Shown: piece after piece, positions 5,258-6,748 of the stretch
Numbering within the stretch: the first letter of the stretch is position 1
Layout: the number at the start of each line of letters is the position of its first letter
DNA from: Methanosarcinales archaeon
GTDB taxonomy: Archaea; Halobacteriota; Syntropharchaeia; Alkanophagales; Methanospirareceae
NCBI GenBank assembly: GCA_030621945.1
Contig: JAUXGS010000049.1
Span: forward strand, 1 to 6,748
Direction of reading: 5' to 3'
Length of the DNA: 6,748 nt
Position numbers and translations under genes: made by a program
The notes under the pieces: model-generated
What the model was told of the DNA's origin: nothing
Databases searched by the model: none
The model's input: the letters and a program-made list of their open reading frames with translations, nothing else

Positions 5258-5974
5258 TTATAGCTCTATTTCCGCTTTTGTATAAATGACAAATCCGTCT
5301 TTATTATATAATAACGGGTAATATTGGAGATCATGATTGGTGTATCTCATCTTTACAATCCCCAGGTAACGCTCTAACATATCTTTTTCCTTCCGAAAGT
5401 CCAGATGTATTATAGCATCAGCAAGAAAGTCCTCGACCCCATATTTACCATACTTGTTATCTCCTAGATGCATTTCAGAAACTACTAAACTTGTTACGCT
5501 CATTTTTCTGAGTTCCGCAAAAAAATTGTATATCGCTCTACGTGGATTTTTAATGGCTGTTAGGGAATATAAAGCATTAATAGGATCTATTACGAGTAAA
5601 TCAAAGTCTTCTCGCTTTAAGTAATCTTCCAAAAAATATTGAGCCTTTTTTATTGAATTAAGTTCAAATCTCATATCCACCCCTAACTCCCGATCAATCA
5701 TATCATTATCCACAATAACCAGATTTTCATTTTCTTCTGCCATTCCCAGCGTTCCCATTTGTCTCTTCAAACTCTCTATCTCCTGTTCCAACGTTATATA
5801 CACCCCCTTCAAGTTATTCGCCACTGCGTTCTTATACAAAATGCTATACGCCAAAGAACTCTTCATACAACCGGGGGTTCCGCAAATTAACGAAACCGTA
5901 TCTTTTGGAATGCCGCCCTCTAATTGTTCATCCAACCTTTCAATATACGTTTTTATTCTTTCCATTTTTCCCAT
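5258..5974 (-). CDS. single-domain KaiC/RAD55-like RecA-family ATPase
   Basis: The 238-residue protein is one RecA-fold domain of the KaiC/RAD55 (COG0467-type) group. The opening IERLDEQLEGGIPKDTVSLI is the standard KaiC lead into Walker A. Walker A reads GTPGCMKSS (32-40), where the usual Gly before Lys is Met; Lys38 and Ser39 remain. The KaiC catalytic pair position reads LEQE (62-65), with one Glu kept and Gln next to it. Walker B is DLLVID (125-130). The region SLVVSEMHLGDNKYGKYGVEDFLADAIIHLD (about 162-192, split here by its own turns) follows the KaiC pattern in which loss or gain of a loop senses nucleotide. There is one domain, not the two of clock KaiC. In archaea such proteins are thought to act as nucleotide-dependent signalling hubs with kinases and receivers, which fits the neighbours. 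Starts at 5974 and 5965 are both possible; 5974 is kept. Confidence 0.9.
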   Translation of the reverse strand: MGKMERIKTYIERLDEQLEGGIPKDTVSLICGTPGCMKSSLAYSILYKNAVANNLKGVYITLEQEIESLKRQMGTLGMAEENENLVIVDNDMIDRELGVDMRFELNSIKKAQYFLEDYLKREDFDLLVIDPINALYSLTAIKNPRRAIYNFFAELRKMSVTSLVVSEMHLGDNKYGKYGVEDFLADAIIHLDFRKEKDMLERYLGIVKMRYTNHDLQYYPLLYNKDGFVIYTKAEIEL

Positions 5975-5993
5975 TAACGTTTTTAAAATTGCA

Positions 5994-6007
5994 TGTATAA
6001 ATAATTA
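5994..6007. promoter_or_regulatory. shared AT-rich divergent promoter
   Basis: On the plus strand this reads TGTATAAATAATTA-like sequence and on the minus strand AATTATTTATACA. The minus core (TTTATACA, 6001-5994) is centred about 24 bases before the ATG at 5974 and 33 before 5965, suggesting a leaderless or nearly leaderless ATPase mRNA. The plus core (TATAAATA, 5996-6003) would start the reductase transcript near 6026 with a leader of about 40 nt. One element may serve both directions, or there may be separate weaker elements for the reductase. Confidence 0.45.
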
Positions 6008-6052
6008 TCGGTTATGTTTACTTCACTAAAAAATCGCATTCCTAAACAGGTC

Positions 6053-6057
6053 GGTGA
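6053..6057 (+). promoter_or_regulatory. Shine-Dalgarno of the reductase gene
   Basis: GGTGA, nine bases before the ATG at 6067, is a good match to the archaeal anti-Shine-Dalgarno and fixes that start. It differs from the genes around it, several of which seem leaderless. Confidence 0.65.
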
Positions 6058-6066
6058 GACGGACTG

Positions 6067-6748
6067 ATGACACTCAATTGTGATGTATTGGTAGTGGGGG
6101 CGGGACCCGCAGGAAGTAGTGCGGCAAGGGCGGCGGCTGAGGCAGGCGCTCACACGATACTCATTGACAAAAAGAAGGAAATTGGTATGCCGGTGCAATG
6201 TGGTGAGGGCTTTGGATCATATCTCTCTCCGTTTCTACCCTTCAAAATCCCTCAAGAACTGTTGATCTGGAAGCTCAACGAAATTTCCTTTTGGGCTGAT
6301 GGCATCACCATAGCGAGAGCCGGGAGCCTTTGGACCACCTATATGGTAAACCGAAACGACTTCGATACGTGGTTAGCAAAGATGGCTGAGAATCGGGGGG
6401 CTCAATTACTCACTAATACAGAACTCATCAATGTAGAAGTCAAAAACGATTATACCGTGACAGAAGCAACGGTAAAAACACCTGAGGGCGAAAAACAGAT
6501 CAAGCCGCGTGTGGTGATTGCTGCGGATGGCGTAGATTCAACCGTTTTAAAGTTATTGGGTTTTAAAACAGATAAAAAGACAACCTGCGGTAAGGTATTA
6601 AGTTTTGAAATGGATAATCTAAGCTTGAGTAAGCCGAATAGTTTTCAAGCATTTTTAGGCGATTTTGCACCGGGTGCCTACGCATATATCCTCCCCAAAT
6701 CTGCAACTACCGCTGATGTGGGTGCAGGAACTTTAATGCCAGAGAAGA
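6067..6748 (+). CDS. geranylgeranyl reductase family FAD enzyme, 3' truncated
   Basis: The first 227 residues are present and the frame is open at the window edge; full members have about 390-410 residues. The N-terminus MTLNCDVLVVGAGPAGSSAA carries the Rossmann GxGxxG (11-16) for FAD, followed by an acidic residue ending strand 2 (LID, 32-34). Other family marks are MPVQCGEG (41-48; the CGE motif of geranylgeranyl reductases), VNRNDFD (94-100), the second FAD motif VIAADGVDS (150-158), and APGAYAYILPK (201-211), corresponding to the conserved PGGYxWxFPK region. By family it saturates the geranylgeranyl chains of archaeal membrane lipids (digeranylgeranylglycerophospholipid reductase) or related isoprenoids; archaeal genomes often have several paralogues, so the exact substrate is open. 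It is divergent from the KaiC-like ATPase and has a clear GGTGA ribosome binding site. Confidence 0.9.
   Translation, partial: MTLNCDVLVVGAGPAGSSAARAAAEAGAHTILIDKKKEIGMPVQCGEGFGSYLSPFLPFKIPQELLIWKLNEISFWADGITIARAGSLWTTYMVNRNDFDTWLAKMAENRGAQLLTNTELINVEVKNDYTVTEATVKTPEGEKQIKPRVVIAADGVDSTVLKLLGFKTDKKTTCGKVLSFEMDNLSLSKPNSFQAFLGDFAPGAYAYILPKSATTADVGAGTLMPEK

Noticed and set aside
5983..6198. Leftward 71-codon frame over the divergent promoter and reductase start
   Set aside because: It overlaps the well-supported FAD-binding N-terminus and the ribosome site of the reductase; Cys/Arg-rich shadow translation.
1..6748. CRISPR array, insertion sequence or prophage genes
   Set aside because: No regularly spaced repeats, transposase, integrase or terminal inverted repeats were seen.

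Overview
This window looks like a piece of a euryarchaeal chromosome, most plausibly a methanogen or methane-oxidising relative; the clade assignment is an inference. Supporting signs are a geranylgeranyl reductase-family flavoenzyme (archaeal lipid metabolism), a surface protein with a PGF-CTERM archaeosortase tail, a KaiC/RAD55-type ATPase, TATA boxes at about -27 rather than bacterial -35/-10 promoters, and GGTGA/GTGAT Shine-Dalgarno sites. No RNA gene, CRISPR array, insertion sequence or other mobile element was recognised.

Left part (1-2005): the first 27 bases probably hold the start of a leftward gene cut by the window edge. Divergent from it is trmJ, a SPOUT-class tRNA 2'-O-methyltransferase (178-897). 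Convergent with trmJ, across a T-rich region, is a secreted, probably glycosylated and membrane-anchored PGF-CTERM protein of unknown function (start best placed at 1963).

Centre (2039-5180): a two-component signalling cluster. Two overlapping leftward genes encode stand-alone receivers: an atypical one lacking the acidic pair and switch Thr (start best at 2865) and an Rcp1-like one with a complete active site. Divergent from them is a four-helix membrane, PAS-containing histidine kinase (start best at 2998), followed by a second Rcp1-like receiver from its own promoter (4561-5094). The two Rcp1-like receivers are clear paralogues on either side of the kinase. None of the three receivers has an output domain, so signalling probably goes through protein-protein contacts or a phosphorelay. 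A possible 48-residue ORF overlaps the end of the last receiver gene.

Right part (5258-6748): a leftward single-domain KaiC-like ATPase with an altered Walker A loop shares an AT-rich promoter region with a rightward geranylgeranyl reductase-family gene that runs off the window. Archaeal KaiC-like ATPases often sit near histidine kinases and receivers, so the ATPase may belong to the same signalling neighbourhood, but nothing in the sequence proves it.

Start choices matter here. For the membrane kinase and the atypical receiver, the longest possible reading frames run into or past likely TATA boxes and are probably too long; for the PGF-CTERM protein the longest frame begins just upstream of the TATA box.
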